DNA of 64,000 nucleotides, from contig CAXXNX010000019.1 in NCBI GenBank assembly GCA_963664285.2, forward strand, positions 149,827 to 213,826, given 5' to 3'. Below the pieces are notes generated by a model. That model was not told the DNA's origin. It did not search any database and saw only the letters and a list, made by a program, of their open reading frames with translations. The DNA is from JAJCYL01 sp963664285. Its GTDB lineage: Bacteria; Bacteroidota; Bacteroidia; Cytophagales; Cyclobacteriaceae. Every line of letters starts with the position of its first letter. The stretch's first letter is position 1. The position numbers were made by a program, and so were the translations under genes. Positions 34,506-43,869 of this stretch are shown piece after piece.

Positions 34506-35624
34506 TTGCATGATCAAAGAGACATTGTAATTGTAGGGGGAGGTTTAGCGGGATTAATGTCATCCCTTTTGCTAACGAAGGCCGGGCTAAATGTCCTATT
34601 AATTGAAAAAAAGAAATATCCTTTTCATCGGGTCTGTGGTGAATATATTTCTAATGAGGTTGTTGGTTTCCTGAAAAGAGAAAGTCTTTTCCCGTCTGAA
34701 CTTGACCCCGCTGACATTAAGAATTTCCAATTAACATCAGTTAATGGGGCATCACATTCGATAGAACTATCGCTGGGCGGGTTTGGTATTAGTCGCTATA
34801 CGTTCGATCACTACTTGGTTAAAAAAGCAGAAGAGCATGGGGTTGAAATCCGTCAGGGAACAACTGTATACGACATAGTCTGGGACAGAAACCTTTTTTA
34901 TCTAAACTTGAGCTATGGTCGTCAGATAGAAGCTAAGCTAGTTATAGGATCATTTGGTAAAAGATCCAATCTTGATAGTTCTTTAAAACGAGAATTCTTT
35001 ACCCGGAAATCTCCTTTCCTGGCGGTAAAATATCATATTAGAACGGACTATCCTTCAGACCTTATTACACTTCATAATTTCAGAGATGGATATTGCGGTA
35101 TTAGTAGAGTTGAAGGAGGAGTTTATAACTTATGCTATTTAAGTCACCGAAATAATTTGAAAAATACAGGCACCATAGAAAATATGGAACAAGAGGTTCT
35201 TTACAAGAATCCTTTCTTGAAAAATTTATTTGAAAATTCTGATTTTATTTTTGAAAAACCGCTGGTGATCAATGAAGTTTCCTTCAGTTCAAAATCCCTT
35301 TTCAAAGATAAAGTTATTATGTGCGGGGACTCAGCCGGAATGATCACACCTTTGAGTGGCAATGGTATGGCTATGGCTATACATTCCGCTAAAATTTTAA
35401 CAGAAGTAATTACAAAATCCAGTGATAAAGATGGATTTAATCAAAAGGCAATCGAGGTCAATTACAAGCGGGAATGGGATAGAAATTTTTCAACCCGATT
35501 ACTGATTGGAAGATTAGTTCAGCGGTTATTTGGTGAAATTACCACATCGGCCATAGCAGTCCAAATTCTAAAATATGGCATTGGGAAACACTTGGTAGAG
35601 TTAACACACGGAAAGCCTTTCTAA
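34506..35624 (+). CDS. FAD-dependent oxidoreductase, geranylgeranyl-reductase-like
   Basis: A 372-residue flavoprotein. DIVIVGGGLAGLMSSLLLTK binds the ADP part of FAD, EKKKYPFHRVCGEYISNEV is the conserved segment of geranylgeranyl-reductase-family proteins, and VIMCGDSAGMITPLSGNGMA is the second FAD motif. The only in-frame start is a TTG at 34506, 12 bases after rfbB; an ATG at 34510 is out of frame. The substrate is unknown; relatives reduce isoprenoid or polyketide double bonds. A shared operon with sugar genes suggests, but does not prove, a cell-envelope role. Confidence 0.75.
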   Translation: MHDQRDIVIVGGGLAGLMSSLLLTKAGLNVLLIEKKKYPFHRVCGEYISNEVVGFLKRESLFPSELDPADIKNFQLTSVNGASHSIELSLGGFGISRYTFDHYLVKKAEEHGVEIRQGTTVYDIVWDRNLFYLNLSYGRQIEAKLVIGSFGKRSNLDSSLKREFFTRKSPFLAVKYHIRTDYPSDLITLHNFRDGYCGISRVEGGVYNLCYLSHRNNLKNTGTIENMEQEVLYKNPFLKNLFENSDFIFEKPLVINEVSFSSKSLFKDKVIMCGDSAGMITPLSGNGMAMAIHSAKILTEVITKSSDKDGFNQKAIEVNYKREWDRNFSTRLLIGRLVQRLFGEITTSAIAVQILKYGIGKHLVELTHGKPF

Positions 35625-35691
35625 AAAAAGGCTGCATAATAAAAATGCGGACATCTTTAACTTGACATCCGCACACCGTAATTTTCGGAAC

Positions 35692-35820
35692 CTAAATTCT
35701 TACGTCTTGAGCTTTAGTTTCTTGTTTAATGTCTTTCTTGGCATAAGTAGGGCACATCTTCTGTGCGCAAGCCCCTAAAAACATTAAGAGAACAGCAAAT
35801 AGTAGAATTTTACTTTTCAT
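35692..35820 (-). CDS. Small lipoprotein, 42 aa
   Basis: A short gene from ATG 35820 to TAG 35692. MKSKILLFAVLLMFLGACAQ is a lipoprotein signal peptide with lipobox LGAC, so the mature part is only about 25 charged residues (KMCPTYAKKDIKQETKAQDV). It stands alone, convergent to the flavoprotein gene. Mature tails like this are common in Bacteroidota and of unknown role. A small inverted repeat TGCGGA/TCCGCA lies at 35645-35672. Confidence 0.6.
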   Translation of the reverse strand: MKSKILLFAVLLMFLGACAQKMCPTYAKKDIKQETKAQDVRI

Positions 35821-35952
35821 AGTGTTGAATTTAGCCTTCGCCGTTTAAATATATCAAAAATATATAATTCGACCGCAAATAATTACAATATTTCAACCAA
35901 TAACGCAATATTATATTACTTATTTCATGTGTGCCACAGATTTAGGCCAATG

Positions 35953-36936
35953 TTATGCCATTAAAAGATTGCATCCTCTCAAATCAGAATTATCAAACCT
36001 ACCTAAAACTTCAAAACTTCCTTCTTTGGTAATCCGGCCAATATCTTTGGTCTCTATAAATGCACAAGAATGAATATTGGCTAAATCAATCACATTTATC
36101 CCTCCTGTATGACCGGGTTTTAAATAGTCAAATGGATCGTTTATGTCCCTAATAAAAATTTTCATCCATGCTGAACATTTAAAGAAACCATTGCCTTTAG
36201 CGTAGGCTTGAGAAAGCAACTCAGTCATACCGTATTCGGAATGGATGCTTTCTTGATTGAATTTCTTTTGTAGAATGTTATGAAGTTCCTTCCTTGTCAA
36301 CTCCTTTTTTCTTCCCTTCATACCACCAGTTTCCATCACAATCAAATTGTCGCATTTCGAATTGTCTCTAAAAACTGCATCCATTAGTGCATAAGTAACT
36401 CCCATTAGTAAGACATACTTGTTTTTCTGACATGCCTGTTGCATTTTTTTTTCAAGATTGTTTACTGTGACGTACCCGGAATTTGAATTCTTGGTACAAC
36501 CAATTAAGTAATCCACCATTGAAATGAGTGAAGAATTACCCTGCTCTAGGTAGGAGGGAAGTAAGGCTAAAATGATGAAGTCTTTAAGCTTACCGTAAAA
36601 GCTCTCAAAAGAGCGCCCGACAAGATGTTGATAAAACGAAATATCTTTAACCATATGCCGGCTGCGTCCGGAGTCCGTTGTACCACTACTTAGAAATTCG
36701 TTCTGCTCCGTCCAGGGTCCGGTTTTAATTTCATATGTTTTGAAAAATTGTATCGGCAAAAAAGGAATCTGTTTAATGTTGTTGACTTCATTTGGGATCA
36801 CTCCAAGCCGATCCATATATTGACGGTATATAGTATTATTTTGAGCTTGGTAGTTAAATAAATCAAGCGCACAACTTTTGAAGTTTTTATCGGTTATATT
36901 AGGGATAAGCTTCTCAAAGCTGTTACTAAACTGCAT
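35953..36936 (-). CDS. LuxE-like acyl-protein synthetase
   Basis: A 327-residue protein of the LuxE/acyl-protein synthetase group in the adenylate-forming superfamily. The ATP-binding segment FLSSGTTDSGRSRHMVKD (about 82-99) is characteristic, as are the later VMETGGMKGRKKELTRKELH and SEYGMTELLSQAY. In light-emitting bacteria LuxE activates fatty acids; here no lux genes are present and the substrate is unknown. Bacteroidota homologues often sit beside aromatic-polyene or lipid genes. It is divergent from a lipoprotein gene 60-odd bases away. Confidence 0.75.
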   Translation of the reverse strand: MQFSNSFEKLIPNITDKNFKSCALDLFNYQAQNNTIYRQYMDRLGVIPNEVNNIKQIPFLPIQFFKTYEIKTGPWTEQNEFLSSGTTDSGRSRHMVKDISFYQHLVGRSFESFYGKLKDFIILALLPSYLEQGNSSLISMVDYLIGCTKNSNSGYVTVNNLEKKMQQACQKNKYVLLMGVTYALMDAVFRDNSKCDNLIVMETGGMKGRKKELTRKELHNILQKKFNQESIHSEYGMTELLSQAYAKGNGFFKCSAWMKIFIRDINDPFDYLKPGHTGGINVIDLANIHSCAFIETKDIGRITKEGSFEVLGRFDNSDLRGCNLLMA

Positions 36937-36999
36937 CTGTAAAAGAAGCTATTTTAAAATATTTTAAACAACTTTCCGTTGGATTGCTATAAGGTAGGT

Positions 37000-37929
37000 A
37001 TGATGAGATTTGCGAGGTTTATTGCGTGTAGTATCCTGATCCTGCTGTCGATGACTTTAAATTCTTGCTTCAGGCCAAATGATTTTGATGAGGTCCCCAG
37101 AATAACTTTTCAGAGCTTAATATTCAAAGAGGTTGCCGGAAACATTCCTGACTCCCTTATTCTTACTATTGATTTCCAAGACGGAGACGGTGACTTAGGG
37201 CTCATAGAGAGCTTCAACCTTCCTCCGGTTCATGAGTATGACTTTATCATTGACGCGAATAACCAATTTGTTACTTTAAATGGCGAGGGCTTTGAGCCCC
37301 CTTTTGATAGAGTATTCCTTGGTTCAAGACGTGGATCAGACGGAAACCCACAATTACTGTTATTTGATGAAGATTTCGATGAATTTTTTAGCGACTTCGA
37401 CAACAGACCCCTGGACTTTGACTGCCAGTTTTATGTGGTTGACTCCATTGAAGCCTTTTGGGGAGCGCCATTCCCACCATACCGACTAGATATTTTTGAC
37501 TTTGATTGTTTAAATTCCAATGAACAAAATCCATGTGTGGTCAGGGATACATTGCTCGATGCCAATGGTAGAGTACTTTTTCAAACAAAACTGGATACTT
37601 TCTTCATAGCCAAGAACGAAAAAAATAGGAACATATTTGTAGATTTCTTCAGAAAGCAAAGTGGAGGATATGAATTCATTGATTGGACAAGGGTATTCAG
37701 TGAGATTGGGTGTGGGACTGATTTCAATGCAAGATTTCCCATTTTTGCCCCAGACAGAGTAGGAAAATCGCTTGAAGGAACAATTCGATATGGAATGCAG
37801 TCGGAAGGTTTTCGGCTCGTATTAAGAAACGATACCTTTAAAATTCAGGTTAGAATTATTGACGAAAGCTTTAACTCCAGTAACACAGTTGAGTCACCCG
37901 ACTTAACGCTACAACAAATCGGAGGTTAG
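37000..37929 (+). CDS. Hypothetical lipoprotein
   Basis: A protein of 309 residues from ATG 37000 (MMRFARFIACSILILLSMTL). The lipobox LNSC gives an acylated N-terminus in the outer membrane or periplasm. The mature part is acidic, with DFQDGDGDLGLIES near the start, a calcium-loop-like acidic stretch found in many uncharacterised Bacteroidota lipoproteins. A TTG 21 bases upstream is less likely as start. Its stop overlaps the tail of the convergent E1 gene by 4 bases. No enzymatic motif is seen. Confidence 0.7.
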   Translation: MMRFARFIACSILILLSMTLNSCFRPNDFDEVPRITFQSLIFKEVAGNIPDSLILTIDFQDGDGDLGLIESFNLPPVHEYDFIIDANNQFVTLNGEGFEPPFDRVFLGSRRGSDGNPQLLLFDEDFDEFFSDFDNRPLDFDCQFYVVDSIEAFWGAPFPPYRLDIFDFDCLNSNEQNPCVVRDTLLDANGRVLFQTKLDTFFIAKNEKNRNIFVDFFRKQSGGYEFIDWTRVFSEIGCGTDFNARFPIFAPDRVGKSLEGTIRYGMQSEGFRLVLRNDTFKIQVRIIDESFNSSNTVESPDLTLQQIGG

Positions 37930-40331
37930 TATAACTCAGGATATTGATTGGGATTGGCTTCATTCATTATCTTATATGAAGCCTCAAAAACATCTTCAGC
38001 ATTTGGCTTAGAAAAATAATCTCCGTCCGATCCGTATGCTGGTCTATGTGCCTGTGCCGAAAGAGTGATAGGTTTTGAATCAATGTATTGGTAGCCATCT
38101 TGCTCCTCCATTACGTTTTGAAGCATATAAGCAGAGCCGCCACCTGGAACATCTTCATCAGCAAAAAGAATTCTATTGGTCTTTTTTAATGATTGGACTA
38201 TTACGTGATTAATATCAAACGGCAATAGTGTCTGGGCATCAATCACTTCAGCTGATATGCCAAATTCCTCTAATTGATTAGCTGCTTCCAAAACAATCCG
38301 GCACATAGAGCCATAAGTAACAATGATCAAATCGTCTCCTTCCTTGAGTATCTCCGGTACACCGAGCGGCACTTTGAAATCAGCAATATTGTCCGGAATT
38401 CTTTCCTTCAAGCGATAGCCATTTAGACTTTCAATAACCAATGCAGTATCATCGGATTCGAATAAGGTATTATAAAATCCTGCAGCTTGTGTCATGTTCC
38501 GAGGAACAAGTACATATATTCCCCTTAGGCTACCAAGAATCATTGACATAGGTGATCCGGAATGCCACACCCCTTCAAGCCTGTGACCTCGCGTTCGCAC
38601 AATCATGGGGGCCTTTTGTCCGCCTTTCGTACGATACTGAATAGTGGCTAGGTCATCAGACAATGTCTGAAGCGCAAAGATCAGATAATCTAAATATTGA
38701 ACTTCAGCGATTGGTCTAAGGCCACGCATTGCCGCTCCGATACCCTGGCCGACGATGGAGGTTTCCCTGATACCAGTATCTGTTACCCTGATGTCACCAT
38801 ATTTGGCTTGCATTCCTGCAAACCCCTGGTTCACATCTCCTATCTGCCCAACATCCTCACCCATGGCAAACAATCTTGGATCTCTGGCAAAGGCTTCAAC
38901 AAAACAGGCTTGTAGTACCTCACGGCCATCTACTGTTTTTGAATGATCTGAAAAAACTGCTGGGACCGGTTTCACTTTAAGCGCCGACATCGCAGATTCA
39001 CTATAGAGATGAGAATGATACTCATCGTGTATGTCGTTCTTTTTGGTCTCTAATAGAGCTATAATTTGATTTCTTTCAGATAGCTGGTCATTCCTGAGAT
39101 ACCTCAATGCCTTGCGCAATGAGCGATGAATATCCATTTTCACAGGATTAATGGTTTTTACCAGTTCTTCCTTGATGGCAAACAATTCATTACTGTTTGC
39201 GCTCTTTTCTGCGGCAGATTCAATAAGATCAACGACGGTTTTAAGATCGCTTCTAATTGGTACCATAAACTCATCCCATGCCTCTGTAAGCGCATCTTTT
39301 GCTGTTCGCTTTGCCTCAGTCTCTAATTCATTTAATTCTTCCTCTGAAGACAATTCGTTCTTAAGTATCCATAGTCTTAATTGACGAATACAATCAAATT
39401 CCTTTTCCCATTCCAGCCTTTCCTTCGGCTTGTAGCGTTCTTGTGAACCAGACGTTGAATGCCCCTGAGGTTGTGTCATTTCGGTCACGTGAATCAGAAC
39501 CGGGACATGTTCTTCACGAGCCAATTTGGCAGCATGCTTGTACACTCTACAAAGGCGTTCATAATTCCACCCTTTAACCGTGATTATTTCGAAGCCGTTG
39601 TCGACATCAGTACGCTGAAATCCTTCCAAAGCCTTTGAAATGCTCTTTTTTGTAGTGTGGAATTCCTGTGGAACGGAAATACCATAATCGTCATCCCAAA
39701 CCGACATGAGAACAGGAATCTGCAAAACGCCAATGGCATTCATGGATTCGAAGAATTGCCCCTCTGAAGTTGATGCATTTCCAATTGTTCCAAAAGCTAC
39801 CTCGTTTCCGTTCTTAGAGAACTTCGTGAATTTTTTTAGCTCAGGATTATGTCGATATAATTTAGACGCGTAACCCAATCCTACTAACCTCGGCATTTGA
39901 CCAGCGGTGCACGAGATATCAGCACTACTGTTTTTTAACTCTGTTAAATTTTTCCACTCCCCCTTTTCATCAATTAGTCTATTAGCAAAGTGGCAATTCA
40001 TTAGTCTTCCTGCCGAAGCGGGTTCGGCATCTATATCAGTGTGGGCATAAAGTTGAGCGAAATATTGCTTTAAAGTATGGCCGCCAATAGCCATCATGAA
40101 TGTTTGGTCGCGATAATAACCTGACCTGAAATCTCCTTTTTGAAAGGACTTGGCCATGGCTATCTGGGCTATTTCTTTACCATCCCCAAATATTCCGAAT
40201 TTAGCTTTTCCCTTGAAAACTTCTTTTCTGCCTAGTAAACTGGCTTCTCTACTTTCACAAGCTAATTTGTAATCATTAAGTATTTCCTTTACTGGTAGAA
40301 ATAGTTTGGATAATGCCTTTGTTTCACTCAC
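37926..40331 (-). CDS. 2-oxoacid dehydrogenase E1, fused alpha and beta subunits
   Basis: An 801-residue thiamine-diphosphate enzyme that decarboxylates 2-oxoacids (branched-chain or pyruvate-like) and transfers the acyl group to E2 lipoate. Residues 1-390 are the E1-alpha part (GYYRDQTFMMAIGGHTLKQY, FGTIGNASTSEGQFFESMN). Residues 455-801 are the E1-beta part (FAMGEDVGQIGDVNQGFAGM, RGHRLEGVWHSGSPMSMIL, LFADEDVPGGGSAYM). Fusion of alpha and beta is common in Bacteroidota. The start is GTG 40331. No E2 or E3 gene is adjacent. Confidence 0.9.
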   Translation of the reverse strand: MSETKALSKLFLPVKEILNDYKLACESREASLLGRKEVFKGKAKFGIFGDGKEIAQIAMAKSFQKGDFRSGYYRDQTFMMAIGGHTLKQYFAQLYAHTDIDAEPASAGRLMNCHFANRLIDEKGEWKNLTELKNSSADISCTAGQMPRLVGLGYASKLYRHNPELKKFTKFSKNGNEVAFGTIGNASTSEGQFFESMNAIGVLQIPVLMSVWDDDYGISVPQEFHTTKKSISKALEGFQRTDVDNGFEIITVKGWNYERLCRVYKHAAKLAREEHVPVLIHVTEMTQPQGHSTSGSQERYKPKERLEWEKEFDCIRQLRLWILKNELSSEEELNELETEAKRTAKDALTEAWDEFMVPIRSDLKTVVDLIESAAEKSANSNELFAIKEELVKTINPVKMDIHRSLRKALRYLRNDQLSERNQIIALLETKKNDIHDEYHSHLYSESAMSALKVKPVPAVFSDHSKTVDGREVLQACFVEAFARDPRLFAMGEDVGQIGDVNQGFAGMQAKYGDIRVTDTGIRETSIVGQGIGAAMRGLRPIAEVQYLDYLIFALQTLSDDLATIQYRTKGGQKAPMIVRTRGHRLEGVWHSGSPMSMILGSLRGIYVLVPRNMTQAAGFYNTLFESDDTALVIESLNGYRLKERIPDNIADFKVPLGVPEILKEGDDLIIVTYGSMCRIVLEAANQLEEFGISAEVIDAQTLLPFDINHVIVQSLKKTNRILFADEDVPGGGSAYMLQNVMEEQDGYQYIDSKPITLSAQAHRPAYGSDGDYFSKPNAEDVFEASYKIMNEANPNQYPELY

Positions 40332-40694
40332 TAGATAGAACTGTTATAGCAAATAAGTAATAAGCAACGTAGTAAACAAAAATAACGAAAACGGGGGTTG
40401 CTTCCAATTTGACAATCTGCCCAAAAAGAAGGTTCAAACGATTGCAAAAAGAACCCATTTCAACTTTTTCCAAAAGATAATTTTGCTCATCCTCTATTAA
40501 TAACACATTATTATAAATTGATTGGTACAATAAACAGATTATAATTTTTTTTTGAACTTTTCTTCCTAAAATTTTGAACTTTTCTTCCTAAAATAATATG
40601 TCTTCAATCATCAGCCCATTATTTTAAATTGCCACAATTTTATTTACCCCGTCAGCTATATTTACCGACATTATCAACATTTAACCCCAGAAAA
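40332..40694. other. Divergent intergenic region with 22-bp tandem duplication
   Basis: This stretch separates the leftward E1 gene from rightward ald. It holds a perfect tandem duplication of 22 bases beginning TTTTGAACTTTTCTTCCTAA at 40550-40571 and 40572-40593. Short frames here look non-coding. The regulatory signals of both genes must lie in it, but no clear promoter pair was found. Confidence 0.5.
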
Positions 40695-41810
40695 ATGATC
40701 ATTGGAGTTCCCAAAGAGATAAAAAACAACGAGAACCGCGTTGCACTCACCCCTGCCGGAGCTAAAGAATTGACCAAGCGAGGTCATCAGCTTTTTGTTC
40801 AAAGTACAGCCGGTGAAGGAAGCGGCTTTCAGGATGCCGAATATGAATCTGCAGGGGCAAATATTTTGCCTTCAATTGAAGATGTCTATGGATTAGTGGA
40901 AATGATCATGAAAGTAAAAGAGCCTATTGAGCCAGAATATGGATTGATTAAAGAAGATCAGCTGGTCTTTACTTACTTCCATTTCGCTTCGTATGAACCG
41001 CTGACCATGGCCATGATGAAAAGCGGATCAGTCTGTTTGGCTTATGAAACTGTAGAGAAGTCGAACCGCAGTCTGCCTCTCCTGATTCCAATGTCTGAAG
41101 TTGCGGGAAGAATGTCAGTCCAGCAGGGCGCGAAATGGTTGGAAAAACCGATGAAAGGTAGAGGTATCCTGCTCGGGGGTGTTCCTGGTGTGAAACCAGC
41201 CAATGTATTGATTATTGGTGGGGGAATTGTTGGAACCGAAGCAGCTAAAATGGCCGCCGGCCTGGGAGCGCACGTAACCATTGCAGATCTTAACCTGGGA
41301 CGGTTGAGATATTTGGATGACGTGATGCCACCAAATGTTGACACTATAATTTCCAATGAGTATGTCTTGAGAGATCTTATAAAGCAAAGTGATCTTATTA
41401 TAGGCGCCGTTCTCATTCCCGGAGCTAAAGCTCCAAAACTAATTACAAGAGATATGCTCAAGGATATGAGACCTGGGACCGTATTAGTTGACGTAGCCGT
41501 GGATCAGGGAGGTTGCTTTGAAACCACCAAACCAACTACTCACCAGGACCCTGTCTTTATTATAGACGATGTTGTACACTATTGTGTAGCCAATATGCCA
41601 GGTGCCGTACCATATACCTCAACATTGGCGCTGACAAACGCTACCCTACCCTATGCTATTGAACTGGCGGATAAGGGGTGGAAAAAGGCCTGCTCTGACA
41701 ATAATGAGCTTAAACTGGGGCTTAACATTATTAAAGGTGACGTGGTTTATCAAGGCGTAGCTAATGCATTCAATCTGCCGATGAATGATGTTATTAACTA
41801 CTTGAAATAG
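40695..41810 (+). CDS. ald: Alanine dehydrogenase
   Basis: NAD-dependent enzyme that interconverts L-alanine and pyruvate plus ammonia. From ATG 40695 it is 371 residues, the exact family length, beginning MIIGVPKEIKNNENRVALTP. The catalytic lysine region is EMIMKVKEPIEPEYGL, the histidine is in FTYFHFASYEPLT, and the Rossmann motif is VLIIGGGIVGTEAAKMAAGL. AVDQGGCFETTKPTTHQDPV is the signature near the C-terminus. An upstream start at 40629 would add non-homologous residues. The 3' end overlaps the convergent HsdR_N gene by 17 bases. Confidence 0.93.
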   Translation: MIIGVPKEIKNNENRVALTPAGAKELTKRGHQLFVQSTAGEGSGFQDAEYESAGANILPSIEDVYGLVEMIMKVKEPIEPEYGLIKEDQLVFTYFHFASYEPLTMAMMKSGSVCLAYETVEKSNRSLPLLIPMSEVAGRMSVQQGAKWLEKPMKGRGILLGGVPGVKPANVLIIGGGIVGTEAAKMAAGLGAHVTIADLNLGRLRYLDDVMPPNVDTIISNEYVLRDLIKQSDLIIGAVLIPGAKAPKLITRDMLKDMRPGTVLVDVAVDQGGCFETTKPTTHQDPVFIIDDVVHYCVANMPGAVPYTSTLALTNATLPYAIELADKGWKKACSDNNELKLGLNIIKGDVVYQGVANAFNLPMNDVINYLK

Positions 41811-42255
41811 TTTCCGGATAGTCAGGTATTGCCTCCAAAAAGGCTACCTTTTTCAAGGTGTGGTCTACTGAGCAACAATAGGTAGTAATTCCATTTGTAG
41901 CAACCAAATAATTGGCTTTAAGACTAGACGAATATTTTGCTGCCTGATCAAAAGTGTTTTGATTGATTTTAGTCTTAAAAGATTTACACTCAATAAGCAT
42001 AAAGCATTTTCCATCATCGGATAAAATTCGGATATCACTACGATTCGATTTAACACCAATTTTCACCTCACGTTCAACTGAAATCATTGATTTAGGATAA
42101 TTAAGATCTTTTATCAAATAATGAATAAAAGACTGTCGTACAAGCTCCTCTGGTGTTAGCACGAGGTACTTTTTCCTAATGAGGTCATAAATATGAGCTC
42201 TGCCTTCCAATGATTTGGTTTTAGGTTCATAATGATTAATGATTATCGGTTGCAT
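41794..42255 (-). CDS. Type I restriction HsdR N-terminal-domain protein (HSDR_N)
   Basis: A 153-residue protein consisting of the nuclease-like N-terminal domain of type I restriction enzymes: GRAHIYDLIRKKYLVLTPEE, QSFIHYLIKDLNYPKSMISV, the PD-(D/E)XK-like core RSDIRILSDDGKCFMLIECK (Asp, Glu and Lys in order) and NYLVATNGITTYCCSVD. Stand-alone copies are common in Bacteroidota and are not accompanied by methylase or specificity genes, nor are any seen here. A single-domain nuclease or DNA-binding housekeeping role is possible; function is unproven. Confidence 0.75.
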   Translation of the reverse strand: MQPIIINHYEPKTKSLEGRAHIYDLIRKKYLVLTPEELVRQSFIHYLIKDLNYPKSMISVEREVKIGVKSNRSDIRILSDDGKCFMLIECKSFKTKINQNTFDQAAKYSSSLKANYLVATNGITTYCCSVDHTLKKVAFLEAIPDYPETISSS

Positions 42256-42318
42256 ACTCCAGACCTAGTAATAGGGCAAGTAAATTATTCTTTCTAAGTT
42301 TAATACAAAGATAATTGG

Positions 42319-42894
42319 ATGAGGTATACGGATATACCAGAGGAATTCCTGTCTTATGAAACTGGCGAACCATTCAGAAATTGTAAGATTTGTGATCGCG
42401 ACCTGACTGAACCGGAAACGCATTACATCATCGAAAAAGCGATAAGAAAATATACCGGTTACAAAGCGTGGGATGTAGTCTTTGAATATGCTATTTGTAT
42501 TGATTGCGCTGACAGCTTCAGGCATGAATTGTCAAAAGAATCGGTGAATAGTATTGAGCAATATTTCATGAGCAACGTCGATATCACTAAGCACACAGAA
42601 AGGTTACAAACCACCGAAGAAGTACCTAACATATCGAAATACACCAGCCAATGCCTAATCAAAGGTCTTAACAAAAACCAGGTAGAGGAATATCAAATTT
42701 ATGGTGAATGCAGGGGCAATAAATTTCTTTGCGGCAATATGCCTTATATGATATGTGGAGAGGCAATGGACGAAATCGCCCAGCTATTGTCTGACAAAAC
42801 ATTGGATGAACTTGATGGATTTGCAGGCAAATATCTCGGGCCATCACCTGAGCTGGAATACCTCTTCAAAGGCAGAAAACTGGTGTTGATATAA
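42319..42894 (+). CDS. Hypothetical protein with two CxxC pairs
   Basis: A 191-residue cytosolic protein of unknown family. CKICD at about residue 23 and CIDCAD at about 57 form two CxxC pairs that could bind one zinc ion. More cysteines follow (CLIKG, GECRGNKFLCGNMPYMICGE), so the fold may be zinc-stabilised. There is no signal peptide or membrane helix. It is divergent from the HsdR_N gene and convergent with the next small gene. Confidence 0.6.
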   Translation: MRYTDIPEEFLSYETGEPFRNCKICDRDLTEPETHYIIEKAIRKYTGYKAWDVVFEYAICIDCADSFRHELSKESVNSIEQYFMSNVDITKHTERLQTTEEVPNISKYTSQCLIKGLNKNQVEEYQIYGECRGNKFLCGNMPYMICGEAMDEIAQLLSDKTLDELDGFAGKYLGPSPELEYLFKGRKLVLI

Positions 42895-43247
42895 TCACCA
42901 CCGAATCACATAACGATAGCCGTACCCTGCACAGTGAATGACGTTAGGGGCATTCGAATCAGCATTGAGCAGCTTATTTTCCGCTCTAAAAGCAAATTCA
43001 TAAAAAGACATTTTTGATGTGCGCACCTCGTTAATCGCTTTTATCAGAGAATAAGTCCTTGTAATAGGATCGAATAACATTTGCCAGCCCTCGTCGTCTT
43101 TCGTCCAATGGTTAAAATTTCCGCCAAATCAGCATTTCCAGACGGATAAATAAAAATGATTTTATCGTTTTCAATTCGGTAACCTTTTTCGGCCGAATCA
43201 AAACTGCAGGTTAAAGTGAAGATTAAAACCAAAAGGCTAATTCGCAT
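42895..43247 (-). pseudogene. Small exported protein, one frameshift
   Basis: Two frames that join as one gene. The 5' frame begins MRISLLVLIFTLTCSFDSAE at 43247, a signal peptide with a possible lipobox, and runs to SGNADLAEIL. At about 43115 the reading changes and continues HWTKDDEGWQMLFDPITRTY, then the C-terminus GYGYRYVIRW at 42895. The joined protein is about 116 residues, of unknown function. Its 3' end abuts the convergent CxxC protein gene. Confidence 0.5.
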
Positions 43248-43340
43248 CTGGTATATAGTTAACGTCAAAGACCCATTTTGAATACAATATTAAATGGGTC
43301 TGAGGTGGACTAGATAGATTTTATGTCAACGAATGGTTGT

Positions 43341-43522
43341 GTAAGTTCAAGTAATAAGTGCAATTTTCCTTTGTAGCACTTGCTTTGCGTTTAGGTAATT
43401 AAATTTTCTAACAGGGCGTTCATTGATTTTGTTTTCAACAACTTTGATTTGCTCCTCTGTAACAAATCTAATATCTGTTTTCTTAGGATAAAACCTTCTG
43501 ATTACCCCAATCCTATTTTCAA
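43341..43522 (-). mobile_element. IS30-family relic (C-terminal end only)
   Basis: 182 bases matching the right end of the IS30 element in inverted orientation: terminal GTAAGTTCAAGTAATAAGTG, then coding sequence for ENRIGVIRRFYPKKTDIRFV, EEQIKVVENKINERPVRKF and the natural end KQVLQRKIALIT. The rest of the element is missing. The break lies next to the TTGAAAATAGG sequence, where copy 2 at 51.2 kb also has a 24-bp deletion. Confidence 0.85.
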
Positions 43523-43867
43523 TTCGAGGCTCCTCACCCATCTGGCATTCTGGGTTTCGTACTACATTTTATTTAGCCTCATCTGGACCAACTCTGGGGA
43601 CTATTTTGCTTCGTTCTATTTGGAGTTTATTCTTCTTCCCGTGAGGATGTTAGCTGTTTATGTCACACTCTACATACTCATCCCCGGATTTCTTAAATCT
43701 GAAAAATATCTATTATTCGGCACATCTTTTTTAATTATGCTTCTATCAGCCGGCATATTACAACGTATATTTATCTTCTTTTTTTACGAAAACTTTATTT
43801 TAAACCAGCAAAACCAGCTATTTGACCTTAGCCAACTAGTATTAAGTTTCTTAATTAACATATCAAT
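43523..43867 (+). pseudogene. LytS-type sensor kinase, membrane-domain fragment
   Basis: Only the N-terminal membrane part remains: LLTHLAFWVSYYILFSLIW, LEFILLPVRMLAVYVTLYIL, LLFGTSFLIMLLSAGILQRI and LVLSFLINISM give four hydrophobic helices as in LytS/YehU-type histidine kinases of Bacteroidota. The kinase domain is missing. The 5' end is cut by the IS30 relic and the 3' end by IS630. The LytTR fragment beyond IS630 is probably from its partner regulator. Confidence 0.6.
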
Positions 43868-43869
43868 GA

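Noticed and set aside
35953..36936. Bioluminescence (lux) operon
   Set aside because: A LuxE-like protein alone; no luxA, luxB, luxC or luxD nearby.
41042..41461. 139-residue frame antisense to ald
   Set aside because: Shadow of a well-supported gene in the opposite strand.
41794..42255. Type I restriction-modification system
   Set aside because: Only a single HSDR_N domain is present, with no helicase, methylase or specificity gene.
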